From Watersipora subatra (taxonomy: Eukaryota > Bryozoa > Gymnolaemata > Cheilostomatida > Watersiporidae), in contig NC_088714.1 in assembly GCF_963576615.1 (NCBI RefSeq), forward strand, positions 64,178,667-64,242,666: a DNA stretch of 64,000 nt. Reading direction: 5' to 3'. Below the pieces are notes generated by a model. It was not told where the DNA came from. It searched no databases and saw only the letters and a list, made by a program, of their open reading frames with translations. Shown piece after piece: positions 40,033 to 50,165 of the stretch (positions are counted from its first letter, which is position 1; each line of letters opens with the position of its first letter). Both the position numbers and the translations under genes were made by a program.

Positions 40033-40160
40033 CTCTCACAGAGAGCTCAACCGAACCAAAGTAAGGGAGCATATACTCATGCTACAGACAATACGGTTTC
40101 GGCTATTGAAACCTCATCAGTGCAGCTCAGAGCAGGCAAGGGAGACAAATCCCATTGCCA
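40033..40160 (-). mobile_element. Retrozyme-like fragment with hammerhead, minus orientation
   Basis: The reverse complement matches the 259-nt retrozyme unit at 62691-63107, from about 20 bases inside 'cccttgcc' through the ribozyme to 'gagcactctgtgag'. It faces the fragment at 40195-40290, forming a snap-back pair. Shared GAGACAAAT/ATTTGTCTC ends make the centre itself an inverted repeat. Confidence 0.75.
40081..40126 (-). ncRNA. Hammerhead ribozyme (type I), mutated stem III
   Basis: On the minus strand: stem I strand GCTGCA, core CTGATGA, stem II GGTTTCAATAGCC, GAAA, short stem III, then GTC and the returning stem I strand TGTAGC. Stem III has a C-U mismatch and a G-U pair compared with the 62798 copy, so activity may be weak. 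Confidence 0.65.
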
Positions 40161-40194
40161 TTGTATATACAGTATATATATTCCACTGCCAATG

Positions 40195-40290
40195 TATATA
40201 AATACATTGGCAATGTGATTTGTCTCCCTTGCCTGCTTTGAGCTGCACTGATGAGGCTTCAATAGCCGAAACAGTAGTGTCTGTATATAT
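40195..40290 (+). mobile_element. Retrozyme-like fragment with hammerhead, plus orientation
   Basis: 'cccttgcctgctttgagctg' continues into the hammerhead and stops in a (TA)n tract right after the cleavage site. It is the inverted partner of 40033-40160. Confidence 0.7.
40242..40287 (+). ncRNA. Hammerhead ribozyme (type I), partly decayed
   Basis: GCTGCA, CTGATGA, GGCTTCAATAGCC (stem II with TCAAT loop), GAAA, then ACAGTAGTGT and C. One stem III pair is lost (G-G), and the 3' strand of stem I (TGTATA) pairs only in its first four positions. Confidence 0.6.
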
Positions 40291-40315
40291 ATATAACAGT
40301 CTGCACTATATATGC

Positions 40316-40342
40316 AATATATATATATATATATATATATAT
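40316..40342. repeat. (TA)n microsatellite
   Basis: An uninterrupted run of TA dinucleotides between the hammerhead fragment and the LINE fragment. Confidence 0.95.
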
Positions 40343-40344
40343 TG

Positions 40345-40514
40345 TATAATTGTTTCTGAATACAAGAATTTTACTGAATACAAGAAACGCCTTCGTCAGG
40401 CCCTACGGAGCCCGCCCAATGCCAAGAACCAAGTCATGGCAATAAATACCTACGCACTGCCAGTAATAAGATATCCAGCAGGCTTAATAAAGTGGACTGA
40501 GGAAGCCGCAGACT
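40345..40514 (+). mobile_element. Non-LTR retrotransposon RT fragment (C-terminal/thumb region)
   Basis: About 56 codons include TEYKKRLRQALRS, AKNQVMAINTYALPVIRY and GLIKWTEE. 'K..AINT.A.PV.RY..G...WT.EE' is a recognisable block just after the RT palm in several LINE clades (R2/R4-like). The fragment has (TA)n tracts on both sides, so only this small piece survives. Confidence 0.65.
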
Positions 40515-40527
40515 ATATATATATATT

Positions 40528-40576
<49 letters not shown>
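40510..40576. repeat. (TA)n microsatellite
   Basis: Long alternating TA tract with one 'tttaca' interruption; it follows the LINE fragment. Confidence 0.95.
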
Positions 40577-40580
<4 letters not shown>

Positions 40581-40869
40581 ACTAAAAGCAGGTGCAAAAG
40601 TATATAAAAAAAGAACTCTACACTAAAAACCTAAAACATAATTAGTGGAGTATTAAATATTTGAAAAACAAATATATATACATGTATTTATGTTAACAAG
40701 TTATAGAGCGACTAAAATTTGTTGCACTGCAATATTGTTTCGTATGGTTTACAGTAAAATCGAAACACAGCTTCAAATCTGAGCAAACAATAATTTTGCT
40801 CCTTTCCAAGTGAAGCACTTTATACATGAAGTCACCACAATCAGAATAATGATATATAGGCCTACATAT

Positions 40870-40870
40870 T

Positions 40871-40905
<35 letters not shown>

Positions 40906-40936
40906 ATATCAATATATATATATATCAATATATAGA
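40870..40936. repeat. (TA)n microsatellite
   Basis: Interrupted TA runs immediately upstream of the hammerhead candidate at 40969. Confidence 0.9.
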
Positions 40937-40968
40937 AAAATTTGCAAAAAGATTAAGAAGGAAGTAAA

Positions 40969-41034
40969 CTTTTAGTAATTGTGCTACAAATTTGTTTCGT
41001 GTGATGCACTCATCAGATGTGGTTGTACTAAAAG
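40969..41034 (-). ncRNA. Hammerhead ribozyme candidate (GTA class)
   Basis: Minus strand: outer stem I strand CTTTTAGTA... wait-free reading gives 9 pairs between CTTTTAGTA and TACTAAAAG. The core is CTGATGA, stem II GTG/CAC with loop CATCA, GAAA, stem III ACAA/TTGT and cleavage triplet GTA. Pairing of stem I right next to the core is poor. It is bounded by (TA)n tracts on both sides, like the other ribozyme elements here. Confidence 0.5.
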
Positions 41035-41049
41035 ATTTTATTATAATTA

Positions 41050-41077
41050 TATATAATAAGATATATATTTTATAGAG

Positions 41078-41112
<35 letters not shown>
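41050..41112. repeat. (TA)n microsatellite
   Basis: TA runs followed by alternating 'acgtacgtatg' purine-pyrimidine sequence to about 41170. Confidence 0.9.
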
Positions 41113-41113
<1 letters not shown>

Positions 41114-41170
41114 GCACGTACGTATGTATATATACGTATGTGCGTGCACACACGAGTACGTGTACATATA

Positions 41171-43297
41171 CAAAGTTTTGCGTAACATCACTGTTGGTAA
41201 ACCACGTTCTACAAACTTGTCATTTTACAGAGTTAAATTGACTTCTTAGCACATTTTTTAAAATTTTAAAATTGACTTCTCTTAGCACATTTTTTAAGCC
41301 ATGCAAAAGTGTAGCTGCTAAGTTGAATAGAGTTTATTAAATTAAAATAAAATAAATAATAATAAATTAGTTAAATTAAATTTTTTTTCAGCAGAGATCT
41401 TTAAACAAACTAAAACGCCACATGGTACAATTAACAAGGGTAAATGTAGCTGTAATTAGACAGAAGTTATCGATCAAACTACTATTGTTCAGGAGAAGAT
41501 AACTCACCATTTTAATAGACAATATTCATTTAAACATTTGAGTATTTTGCTTTTACTGTAGCTCTAGTTTTGACTTGGCACAAAAAAGTTACCTTCTCTT
41601 TGCATAACTTCGACTTTTTGCAAAAGTTTTCTTGCAAACAAAGCTGTTTCATGTTGATAGCATAATGATGGTTTGTTATGAAAGTCTACAGATCAAGTCT
41701 TAGTGTTTGCAAGTCAACCGTTGTAAAGTTGGACTCTAGCAGACTCTTTGCAGACTTTTTGATGTTTTTAAAAGTATGTAAAATTCTCATCGCTTGCCAA
41801 CATCTTACAAAATATTCAATTTTAATAACAAGGAAATATTTTTACCGCAAAAACATTGCAGATTAATTCTCTGTAATCTTTTTCTCTCACATTTTGACAA
41901 TATCACTGCTTTCTTTATGTGTGAGCAAAGTTGCCTTCTCGACTTGAAAAGCAGCATTTTAATATTGGTCAAGCATCAGCCAAAAAGTATCTTTCTCAAT
42001 ATTTCAAAGACAGAGAAAATGTGGGGACCAACATATCATTACAGACTAGATTTGGCCATATCTGGAACAAACCTATATCGCTTTTAGCTAAATTTAGCTA
42101 TAAATAACTCAACGTGGCTCCGTGAAATGCTGGATCGGTGTTGCACTGGCACATATCCTGTAATTGCAGGGTTAATGTGGTACATTTAGGTGCAGCTGCC
42201 TTGCTAGAGAATATTGGTGAAAACCTGGTTTCTAGTCTGATTTCTGGTCTCCTTCATCAGCCTCTCTACTAGCCTCTCTACTACCAGTGAAGCTAGTTTC
42301 AATCAATTACACAATATTTGTATTGTCCAAATTTAAAGCTATGCACTGATGGATATTTAAACAGTCCAGTAGCAGCGAGTACACAGAGCTATGCTCTTTG
42401 TAAAACAGTGAGGCTTTACGGAGACGCTCAACGCACTCTTAAACACTGACAATGCGAGACACTGGGAGGTATGATTTGTAGTGAGTAGCTGGTGAATGAT
42501 CTAAGACTTCATCCACTTCAAGCAGCGTTACACAATAATGTTTACAAACACTGATGACATAATCTGCTGACGCTGAGTTCCGATGTAACTTTGCTCTGCC
42601 AGGGATTCAACTAGTAAGTCTTACTATACTGAATGTAACTGATGTCAAACTGCTGTTTGCTTAGCCTCAGTAGTCACTCGGTGATAATCTTTGGCTTTAG
42701 AAAATGAGTTGAAATCATTTTAAATATATAGAATTGTTTTTGTGAAAGCGCATTATCGAGAATTTATTGAGGATGCAATAGTTGATCAAAACCTTTTTTG
42801 ATAGAAAGTAAGAGCGAACAGGGCATGTTTGGGTGGAAACAAACTTTGCTAACTATCAATGTACAGATATAATAAGTTTTGCAAATCGATATGTTACTAA
42901 TGTTTAAAACTGCATTGTTGTTCAAAGGAAAACGCATAGATTTAAATTTTTACTAGACCCTGGTGCTAAAAATCATCCTCGCTGCCTAGGGAATGCATTG
43001 TAATGTTGACAGCGGTTGGCAGCTTTACAAGGTAGATACTCATTCTGCAACCACTTTATTTAGAGTTGCAAAAATTAGACCGAGCTTTGAATGTAATTTA
43101 GCATTGGCTTAACTATTCACTGATTTTTATGGAGGTAATCGGAAGTTACATTTCTTGACTATAATCTGCTAGGCTGCACTCAATAGCTAGTCTGGCAATC
43201 AGGGCTATGAACGATCATAGCTTTGTACAAGCTTTATGGCCACAATCAAGCAAGCTTTATGGAAAATGATGGCCTTGTTAATCAAATGCTGTTTCGG
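41171..43297. other. Intergenic, no gene recognised
   Basis: A near-repeat of 'aattgacttcttagcacatt' lies at 41237-41292. Two overlapping plus ORFs (41678-41866 and 41794-42087) lack domain motifs. Nothing else supported. Confidence 0.4.
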
Positions 43298-44370
43298 TTC
43301 TTATACCACTGCTGTCTCTGTTGTCATATCAGCTGCTGCCTCTGTTTTTATACCACTGCTATCTTTGTTGTCATATCAGCTGCTGCCTCTGTTCATATAC
43401 CACTGCTATCTCTGTTCTTATACCACTGCTGCCTCTGTTCTTATACCACTGATATCTCTGTTCTTATACCACTGCTGTCTCTGTTCTTATAGCACTGCTG
43501 TCTCTGTTGTCATATCAGCTGCTGCTTCTGTTCTTATATCCACTGCTGTCTCTGTCTTATACTACTGCTGTCTCTGTTGTCATATCAACTGCTGCCTCTG
43601 TTTTTATACCACTGCTATCTTTGTTGTCATATCAGCTGCTGCCTCTGTTCTTATACCACTGCTATCTTTGTTGTCATATCAACTACTGTCTCTGTTTTTA
43701 TACCAGCTGCTGTCTCTGTTCTTATACCACTGCTGTCTCTGTTGTTATATCAACTGATGTTTCTGTTCTTATATCAGCTGCTGTTTCTGTTCTTATATCA
43801 ACTGCTGTCTCTGTTCTTATACCAACTGCTGTCTCTGTTCTTATATCAACTGCTGTTTCTGTTGATATATCCACTGCTGTTTTGGTTCTTATACCAACTA
43901 TTGTCTCTGTTCTTATATCAACTGCTATTTCTGTTGTTATATCCACTGCTGTCTCTGCTCTTATATCAAATGCTGTCTCTGTTCTTATATCAACTGCTGT
44001 CTTTGTTTTCTTACCAACTGCTGTCTCCGTTGTTATTTCAACTGCTGTCTCAGTTCCAGTACTAACTGCTGTCTCTGTTGTTATACCCACTGCCGTTTCT
44101 GTCCTTATATCAAATGCTGTCTCTGTTCTTATATCAGCTGCTGTCACTGTTCTTATACCAGCTGCTGTCTTTGTTTTTATATCAACTGCTGTGTCTGTTC
44201 TTATACCACTGCTGTCTCTGTTCTTATATCCACTGCTGTCTCTTTTCTTATACCAACTGCTGTTTATTTTCTAAAAATCAACTGTGGTCTCTGTTGTTAT
44301 ATCTATTGCTGTCTCTGTTCTTATACCATTGTTGTCTCTGATGTTATATTAACTGCGGTCTCTGTTTTAT
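43298..44370. repeat. 23/24-bp minisatellite, about 45 copies
   Basis: The 24-bp unit is 'actgctgtctctgttcttat' plus 'atca'; the left part uses a 23-bp form ('ttataccactgctgtctctg' plus 'ttc'). The 24-bp part keeps frame and gives a 255-codon ORF of ISTAVSVL repeats. The mixed spacing shifts frames elsewhere. Confidence 0.95.
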
Positions 44371-45680
44371 ATAAACTGCAGTTGCCATTACTTCTATCTT
44401 TATTTTTAAATAACGGCAAGCACTAATTTTATATCAGCTGCTATTTCCATTCTTAGTTATAATATTCCCATAACATGTCTTATCACTATTCTAATAACAA
44501 GTGCGTTTCACCCATGCTTTGCAGTTTTAGAATAATAACCTGAAGCTGTTGCCGACAGGTCTCAAAACTCCTTGACCTAAACAAGCAACCTGTAGAGCCT
44601 GCAACTCTACAATTTCATCATTCAGAGTAAGTGTTTGTAAAGTCTTCTACAAATTACGTCAGAAAGTTAATGATGGAAATTGTGAGAGAAATGGGGCAGC
44701 TAAGTTTAGCCAATGAAATAGGATTTATGCTTGTATTTTACTTTCAGCTATTTACAGTTATGTACGGTTTTTCACCGTGCTTTTTTGCATTAGACGGAAT
44801 TAAGTTACAGATATAGTATAATTATGAAAGTTTGAGAAATTGTCTCACAGATTGTTTTTATACTTTTTGCATATCTCTTTTTGCAATACCTAGCCTGTTT
44901 AGCTTATTTTCGAAGCTATTTAAAGCTCAAAGAGTCAGCCATTTCCTTCGCAAAAAAACTCATTAGACATCTCTTTATTCTCTCTATTATTTTCTCTGAC
45001 TCCCATCTCTAAGCCCATAAATGTCTATCAACCAGTCACTCCCTCAGTATGTTCGCATCATTTATCTTTGAATGTCGCATTGATTATATTACTGAATGTT
45101 TTGTGTCTATTGGGTTCAGATCCCCGCAACATCTTTCAATATGGCAACTTTATCAGAGTAAAATACACAAGCTTGTTTGTACCTTGTATACTAGCCTTGA
45201 TATTTGGTGACACTTTGTGACATTTTCTATATGCTAGGGGACCTGTGTCCTATTTATCAGGTTTGCCACTCTATTAGATGTATCAGGTTACATGTATCTG
45301 TGTCATATATATTACTCTCACTACTCTATCATATACCCTAGTTTCACTGTTTCATAATTTTGCCACACATATGTATATTTTGCTAAGCGCATCATGCCTT
45401 ATTCTGTATGCCTTTCCAGGAACTTTTTTACAGTTTGAGCTCTTCCATGTGATTTCACATTTTGCATAATTTCTTATTTTGTTCCGTTTATTATAATTAT
45501 TATTTCCTATTATATAATAACTAGTGTTGATTAGTGCACAAAAAATCTATGGATGAGCTGAGTTCTTTTATCATTTGATTTGCGTTCTCACTGGTTCCTT
45601 CGCCTTCATTGCTTGTACTCATGTCAGCACCTTGTCTGGCAATACTTCAATACTTCTTTAGTAATGTCACAAATTCATAC
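44371..45680. other. Intergenic, no gene recognised
   Basis: Unique AT-rich sequence. Short ORFs (44631-44816 and 45278-45469) carry no motif. Confidence 0.4.
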
Positions 45681-45772
45681 ATATATATGTACATATATAT
45701 ATACATATATTGGTATATACATATATATATAATTATATATTTTAATATATATATACATATATATATATATCT
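45681..45772. repeat. (TA)n-rich microsatellite
   Basis: TA and 'tatatac' runs abutting the 3' end of Penelope-like copy A. Confidence 0.9.
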
Positions 45773-45805
45773 GAAATATATTAAGAACTGAAAACTTTAA
45801 AAACT

Positions 45806-45852
45806 GTTTACTACTTAAAGTTTCATGGTCGTTATCATTCATCAGGTAAAAC
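45806..45852 (-). ncRNA. Hammerhead ribozyme in Penelope-like copy A
   Basis: Minus strand: GTTTTAC, CTGATGA, a 14-base stem II region ATGATAACGACCAT (ATG/CAT closing pairs), GAAA, a short stem III (ACT/AGT), cleavage triplet GTA and the return strand GTAAAC. Stem I pairs over five to six positions with one bulge. It is identical to the copy B motif over 47 bases. Confidence 0.65.
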
Positions 45853-46144
45853 TAAAATGGTTTGAAGCTCATATGACCGTATGCAAAAACACATCGAGTA
45901 GCTTAACAATAAAAGCCAGCTATATATAATACAACAATTTAATTGGTTCATGTCACAGCATTGCAAATTAAGTGCTTATTTGAATGCCTGCAGTTTGACA
46001 CAAGCTGCTTTCGTGAATTTAAACTTGCAAGCTCAGGTTTGTATAGAATTAAGTACTTCTCCCAAATGCATAAATTACAGCTTTCTTCAATACTCTCCAC
46101 TTGATGTCGTACTGGATGGACCGATCTTTAAGCTGCCATATATA

Positions 46145-47088
46145 ACTACTTAGCTCTGTTGATGTTCATTTTGATAGATTGTTGAAGCTGCTACGATGGT
46201 TGTAATATCTTTTCTTGAATGGGCCCTCTGTCAGGCCAACATATGCTTGTTTGGCAGCATCAGGTTTGTTGGTCATAACTGTAGCCTGATAGATGACAGA
46301 ACTGGACGTGCATGCATTTGGCAGCGGACATGTATTTTTGTCTCGACAGTTGCATGTTACTGTTGGCTTTTCCTTTGATAGCTGCGCTTTGTTGTTATTC
46401 GCAATAATCTGTCCAATATTCTTTACGCAGCTATAGCTAAGTCTTACATTGTTTCTATTAAATATCGAATAAAGCTTGTGATCTTTGGGAAATTCTTTAC
46501 TCAGAGCTCTGAAGAAAAGCTTTCCTATATTGGTGGCAACATTTTTAGAGAAAGGGGGGTTATACCAAAATATATTTCTCCTGCATTTGCTTCGGGTGTT
46601 ATGCGATGTTGTATTCTCACTAAATGTCAATTTATGATGGTATCCACTTCCATTAAGGGCTTCTTGGTGTTCTTTCGTATTTTGTCTAAATATATCTCGA
46701 TTGGATGATATTGTGGAGAGGCACAGGTTGACTGATGCTGGAATGTTTTTGATGAAGGAGGGTGGGTGGTTAGATCTTGTGTGTTTGTATCTAGGCGTAT
46801 TATTGGGCTTGCTGAAGGGTCTATATAATTCATTCTGTAGAGCTAAAGATATATCCAAAAAGTCAATGGTGCTTTTGCATCTACAGCTATTTTTAGCCCA
46901 TATCGATGGAATAATGTGTGCAGATTTTTCTTGAGCTTCTCAGTTTGTTTAGAAGTTGTTCTCCCTACGCCAAGTCCATCATTTCGGTATAATCCAAAAG
47001 TCTCTTTTGTGATCTGGTTTATCTGATGTAGCATAAAGCAGTCAACCAATTCGCATATTTCTGCACCATCATAGGAACCCATAGCCAC
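46145..47088 (-). pseudogene. Penelope-like RT C-terminus plus GIY-YIG endonuclease (copy A)
   Basis: The first frame (47088-46843) has AMGSYDGAEICELV and LYRNDGLG. The second position of the RT catalytic Y-x-D-D box is N, so the polymerase would be inactive. A one-base frameshift near 46858 leads to a second frame with ISLALQNELYRPFSKPN and TRSNHPP, typical of the region after the RT. Then come the Cys-rich CNCRDKNTCPLPNAC, VIYQATV (the GIY position), YVGLTE (YIG) and FKKRYYNH with the catalytic Arg. A TGA at about 46166 interrupts where copy B reads on. The conserved C-terminal CNLC block is displaced by a deletion also present in B. Dead copy; an old genomic retroelement. Confidence 0.85.
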
Positions 47089-47148
47089 ATCTTAATTTTT
47101 TAAGGAAGATGCAGTCTGACATCAGTCAATCTGCGCCTCTCCACAATA

Positions 47149-47910
47149 TCATCCAATCGAGATATATTTAGACAAAATACGAAAGAACACCAAGAAGCTC
47201 TTAATAGAAGTGGATACCATCATAAATTGACATTTAGTGAGAATACAACATCGCATAACACCCGAAACAAATGCAGGAGAAATATACTTTGGTATAACTC
47301 CCCTTTCTCTAAAAATGTTGGCACCAATATAGGAAAGCTTTTCTTCAGAGCTCTGAGTAAAGAATTTCCCAAAGATCACAAGCTTTATTCGATATTTAAT
47401 AGAAACAATGTAAGACTTAGCTATAGCTGCATGAAGAATATTGGACAGATTATTGCGAATAACAACAAAGCGCAGCTATCAAAGGTAAAGCCAACAGTAA
47501 CATGCAACTGTCGAGACAAAGATACATATCCGCTGCCAAATGCATGCACGTCCAGTTCTGTCATCTATCAGGCTACAGTTATGACCAACAAACCTGATGC
47601 TGCCAAACAAACATATGTTGGCCTGACAGAGGGCCCATTCAAGAAAATATATTACAACCATCGTAGCAGCTTCAACAATCCATCAAAACAAATGTCAACA
47701 GAGCTAAGTAGTTATATATGGCAGCTTAAAGATCGGTCCATCCAGTACGACATCAAGTGGAGAGTATTGAAGAAAGCTGTAATTTATGCATTTGGGAGAA
47801 GTACTTAATTCTATACAAACCTGAGCTTGCAAGTTTAAACTCACGAAACGAGCTTGTTTCAAAGTGCAGGCATTCGAATAAGCACTTGATTTGCAATGCT
47901 GTGACATGAA
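47149..47910 (+). pseudogene. GIY-YIG endonuclease region of Penelope-like copy B
   Basis: Post-RT linker residues (TFSENTTSHNTRNKC, PFSKNVGTNIGKLFF) are followed by the Cys-rich CNCRDKDTYPLPNAC, where one Cys of copy A is Tyr. Then come VIYQATV, YVGLTE, and FKKIYYNH, where the catalytic Arg of the GIY-YIG fold is Ile. The frame continues [13 protein letters not shown] to [12 protein letters not shown] and a stop. The family's C-terminal block ([28 protein letters not shown]) follows in another frame up to 47908. Both the missing Arg and the frame break mean the enzyme is not functional. Confidence 0.85.
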
Positions 47911-48004
47911 CCAATTAAATTGTTGTATTATATATAGCTGGCTTTTATCGTTAAGCTACTGGATGTGTTTTTGCATACAGTCATATGAGCTTCAAATCAT
48001 TTTA

Positions 48005-48051
48005 GTTTTACCTGATGAATGATAACGACCATGAAACTTTAAGTAGTAAAC
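48005..48051 (+). ncRNA. Hammerhead ribozyme in Penelope-like copy B
   Basis: Stem I strand GTTTTAC (48005-48011), CTGATGA (48012-48018), stem II region 48019-48032, GAAA (48033-48036), short stem III and GTA with cleavage expected after 48045, then GTAAAC. It lies about 100 bp after the end of the coding region, as in Penelope-like pseudo-LTRs that carry hammerheads. Confidence 0.68.
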
Positions 48052-48146
48052 AGTTTTAAAAGTTTTCAGTTCTTAATATATTTTATGTAAATGCTCTATT
48101 TTAATATTGAGCACTCTCTTCTAGTGAACTGCAACCTTCTTCATCA

Positions 48147-48204
<58 letters not shown>

Positions 48205-48231
48205 TCAGTATATCAGTATATATATATATAC

Positions 48232-48262
<31 letters not shown>

Positions 48263-48300
48263 ATATATATACATGCTACAAGGTATATATATACATATAT
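48147..48300. repeat. (TA)n microsatellite
   Basis: Long TA tract with 'ctcag' and 'catgt' interruptions. ORFs of Tyr-Ile repeats on both strands here are artefacts. Confidence 0.95.
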
Positions 48301-48694
48301 ATACTTGTAGCATCCTATAAGCTTTACCGCCGTTGCATCTCATTATCAATTACGTTAAGAAGCTTGTCAAAGACAGCTTTTTTCTCTTTGTGTAATTTGT
48401 TTGCATAATGCTAAATGGTAGTATAGAGCGGCTTGTATGTCATTTTTCTTGCTATGGAATTGTCTGTTCATACATAATAAATATTGCAGCAAGCAATTGA
48501 TTGCGGCAGATATAAGAATGCAGCTTATCAGAAAACCAACCATCGCAGCTTTAGCTTGTACTGTAGCCTTCACAGTCTTTATACTACCACATATTCTTCC
48601 TATCAAGCCAAAGAAATTCCCTGCTATAACTTCAATAGCTGCAGCTGCTAATAGCAGGAAAGAGGTTAGATGCCATTTTATGTATTTGTCATGT

Positions 48695-49190
48695 CATTTT
48701 CCTACTGTCATCCCATGGGATCTATCGCTTTCATACTATGTGATACTTCGCTCTCATACGGAGGGATCTATTATTGCTGTCATCCCATGTGATCTATCGC
48801 TTTCATACTATGTAATACATCGCTTTCATACAGAGGGATCTATTATTGCTGTCATCCCATGTGATTTATCGCTTTCATACTATGTAATACATCGCTTTCA
48901 TACGGAGGGATCTATTATTGCTGTCATACCATGTGATCTATCGCTTTCATAAAATGTAATACATCGCTTTCATACGGAGGGATCTATTATTGCTGTCATA
49001 CCATGTGATCTATTGCTTTCATACTATGTAATACATCGCTTTCATACGGAGGGATCTATTATTGCTGTCATACCATGCGATTTATTGCTTTCATACTATG
49101 TAATACATCGCTTTTATACGGAGGAATCTATCATTGCTGTCATACGGAGTGATCTATTGATTTCATACTGTGATCTATTTTTTTCTTTCT
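48695..49190. repeat. 72-bp minisatellite, about 7 copies
   Basis: The unit contains 'tatgtaatacatcgctttca', 'acggagggatctattattgc' and 'tgtcataccatgtgatctat'. It is itself built from two similar halves. Sulfotransferase intron 1; it starts about 30 bp after the exon 1 donor. Confidence 0.95.
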
Positions 49191-49348
49191 ATGTGATTTA
49201 CCAATTTCATACCATGCGATCTCCGGCTGGAAGCTTATTGGTTGTCAAAGGTTAATAGACTGCGCATAGAGAATAAAATATATATTTATTGCATAGATGG
49301 GAATATAAAAACATGTTTATTGTATTTGCAATATATATCTGTATATAT

Positions 49349-49349
<1 letters not shown>

Positions 49350-49388
<39 letters not shown>
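49350..49388. repeat. (CA)n/(TA)n microsatellite
   Basis: A short 'cacacaca' run continuing into TA repeats. Intron 1. Confidence 0.9.
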
Positions 49389-49389
<1 letters not shown>

Positions 49390-49547
49390 CTATATACGTA
49401 AAATGTATTAAACCGTAGAGCTAAAACGTTGGCAGCATTTCATTACTATTTAGTAGAGGTTGTACACAACAATTTCACCATATACATGTATATACATATA
49501 TACTATGTATATATACATCTATATATTGATACATATATACACATATA

Positions 49548-49549
<2 letters not shown>

Positions 49550-49615
<66 letters not shown>
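49550..49615. repeat. (TA)n microsatellite
   Basis: A pure TA run of about 65 bases inside intron 1. Confidence 0.95.
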
Positions 49616-49617
<2 letters not shown>

Positions 49618-49639
49618 TTGTCTATATACATATACATGT

Positions 49640-50165
49640 TTATATATAATTTGTATGTATATGTATACGGTATATCTATTAATATATAATATATATGTAT
49701 AATATATGTGTATGTTTTTAAACATACACATATATTATACATAATTATACATATATATACATAAGTACATGTATATATACATATATATGTTTATATATAA
49801 TTTACATGTATGTGTATATGGTATATCTATTAATATATAATATATATGTATAATATATGTGTATGTTTTTAAACATACACATATATTATACATAATTATA
49901 CATATATATACATAAGTACATGTATATACACATATATATGTTTATATATAATTTGCATGTATGTTTATATGGTATATCTATTAATATATAATGTATATGT
50001 ATAATATATGTGTATGTTTTTAAACATACACATATATTATACATAATTATACATATATATACATAAGTACATGTATATATACATATATATGTTTATATAT
50101 AATTTGCATGTATGTGTATATGGTATATCTATTTATATATAATATATATGTATAATATATATGTA
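49640..50165. repeat. 151-bp tandem repeat, each unit with a 42-bp palindrome
   Basis: 'gtatgtttttaaacatac' recurs at 49710, 49861 and 50012. The first palindrome has exact 20-base arms (49698-49717 and 49720-49739) around TT. The rest of the unit is TA-rich with 'gtacatgtatatac'. A fourth, decayed unit ends at 50165. Confidence 0.9.

Larger units (their letters stand above)
45771..47094 (-). mobile_element. Penelope-like element, copy A (5'-truncated, inactive)
   Basis: Read on the minus strand: RT C-terminal part, GIY-YIG endonuclease, 3' region and hammerhead, ending in (TA)n at 45771. It sits head to head with copy B (47118-48085). The last 46733-45771 portion matches B almost base for base in inverse orientation. 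Copy A keeps about 360 bp more of the RT. Confidence 0.88.
47118..48085 (+). mobile_element. Penelope-like element, copy B (5'-truncated, inactive)
   Basis: The plus-oriented partner of copy A starts just after a roughly 23-bp junction. It contains the post-RT linker, the GIY-YIG domain, the 3' region and the hammerhead. It ends at 'cttaatatatttta' and is followed by unique sequence and the (TA)n tract at 48147. The 3' ends of A and B match to the same base region, so both arms carry a complete 3' end. Confidence 0.88.

Noticed and set aside
43507..44274. 255-codon ORF of ISTAVSVL repeats
   Set aside because: Produced by a 24-bp array that keeps frame. Other frames and strand are open too, and no splice or start context is present.
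48117..48146. TCATCAG next to (TA)n, possible minus-strand hammerhead
   Set aside because: The second core block reads GAAG instead of GAAA and no stem II forms.
48091..49742. Tyr/Ile-repeat ORFs on both strands
   Set aside because: Translations of TA microsatellites.
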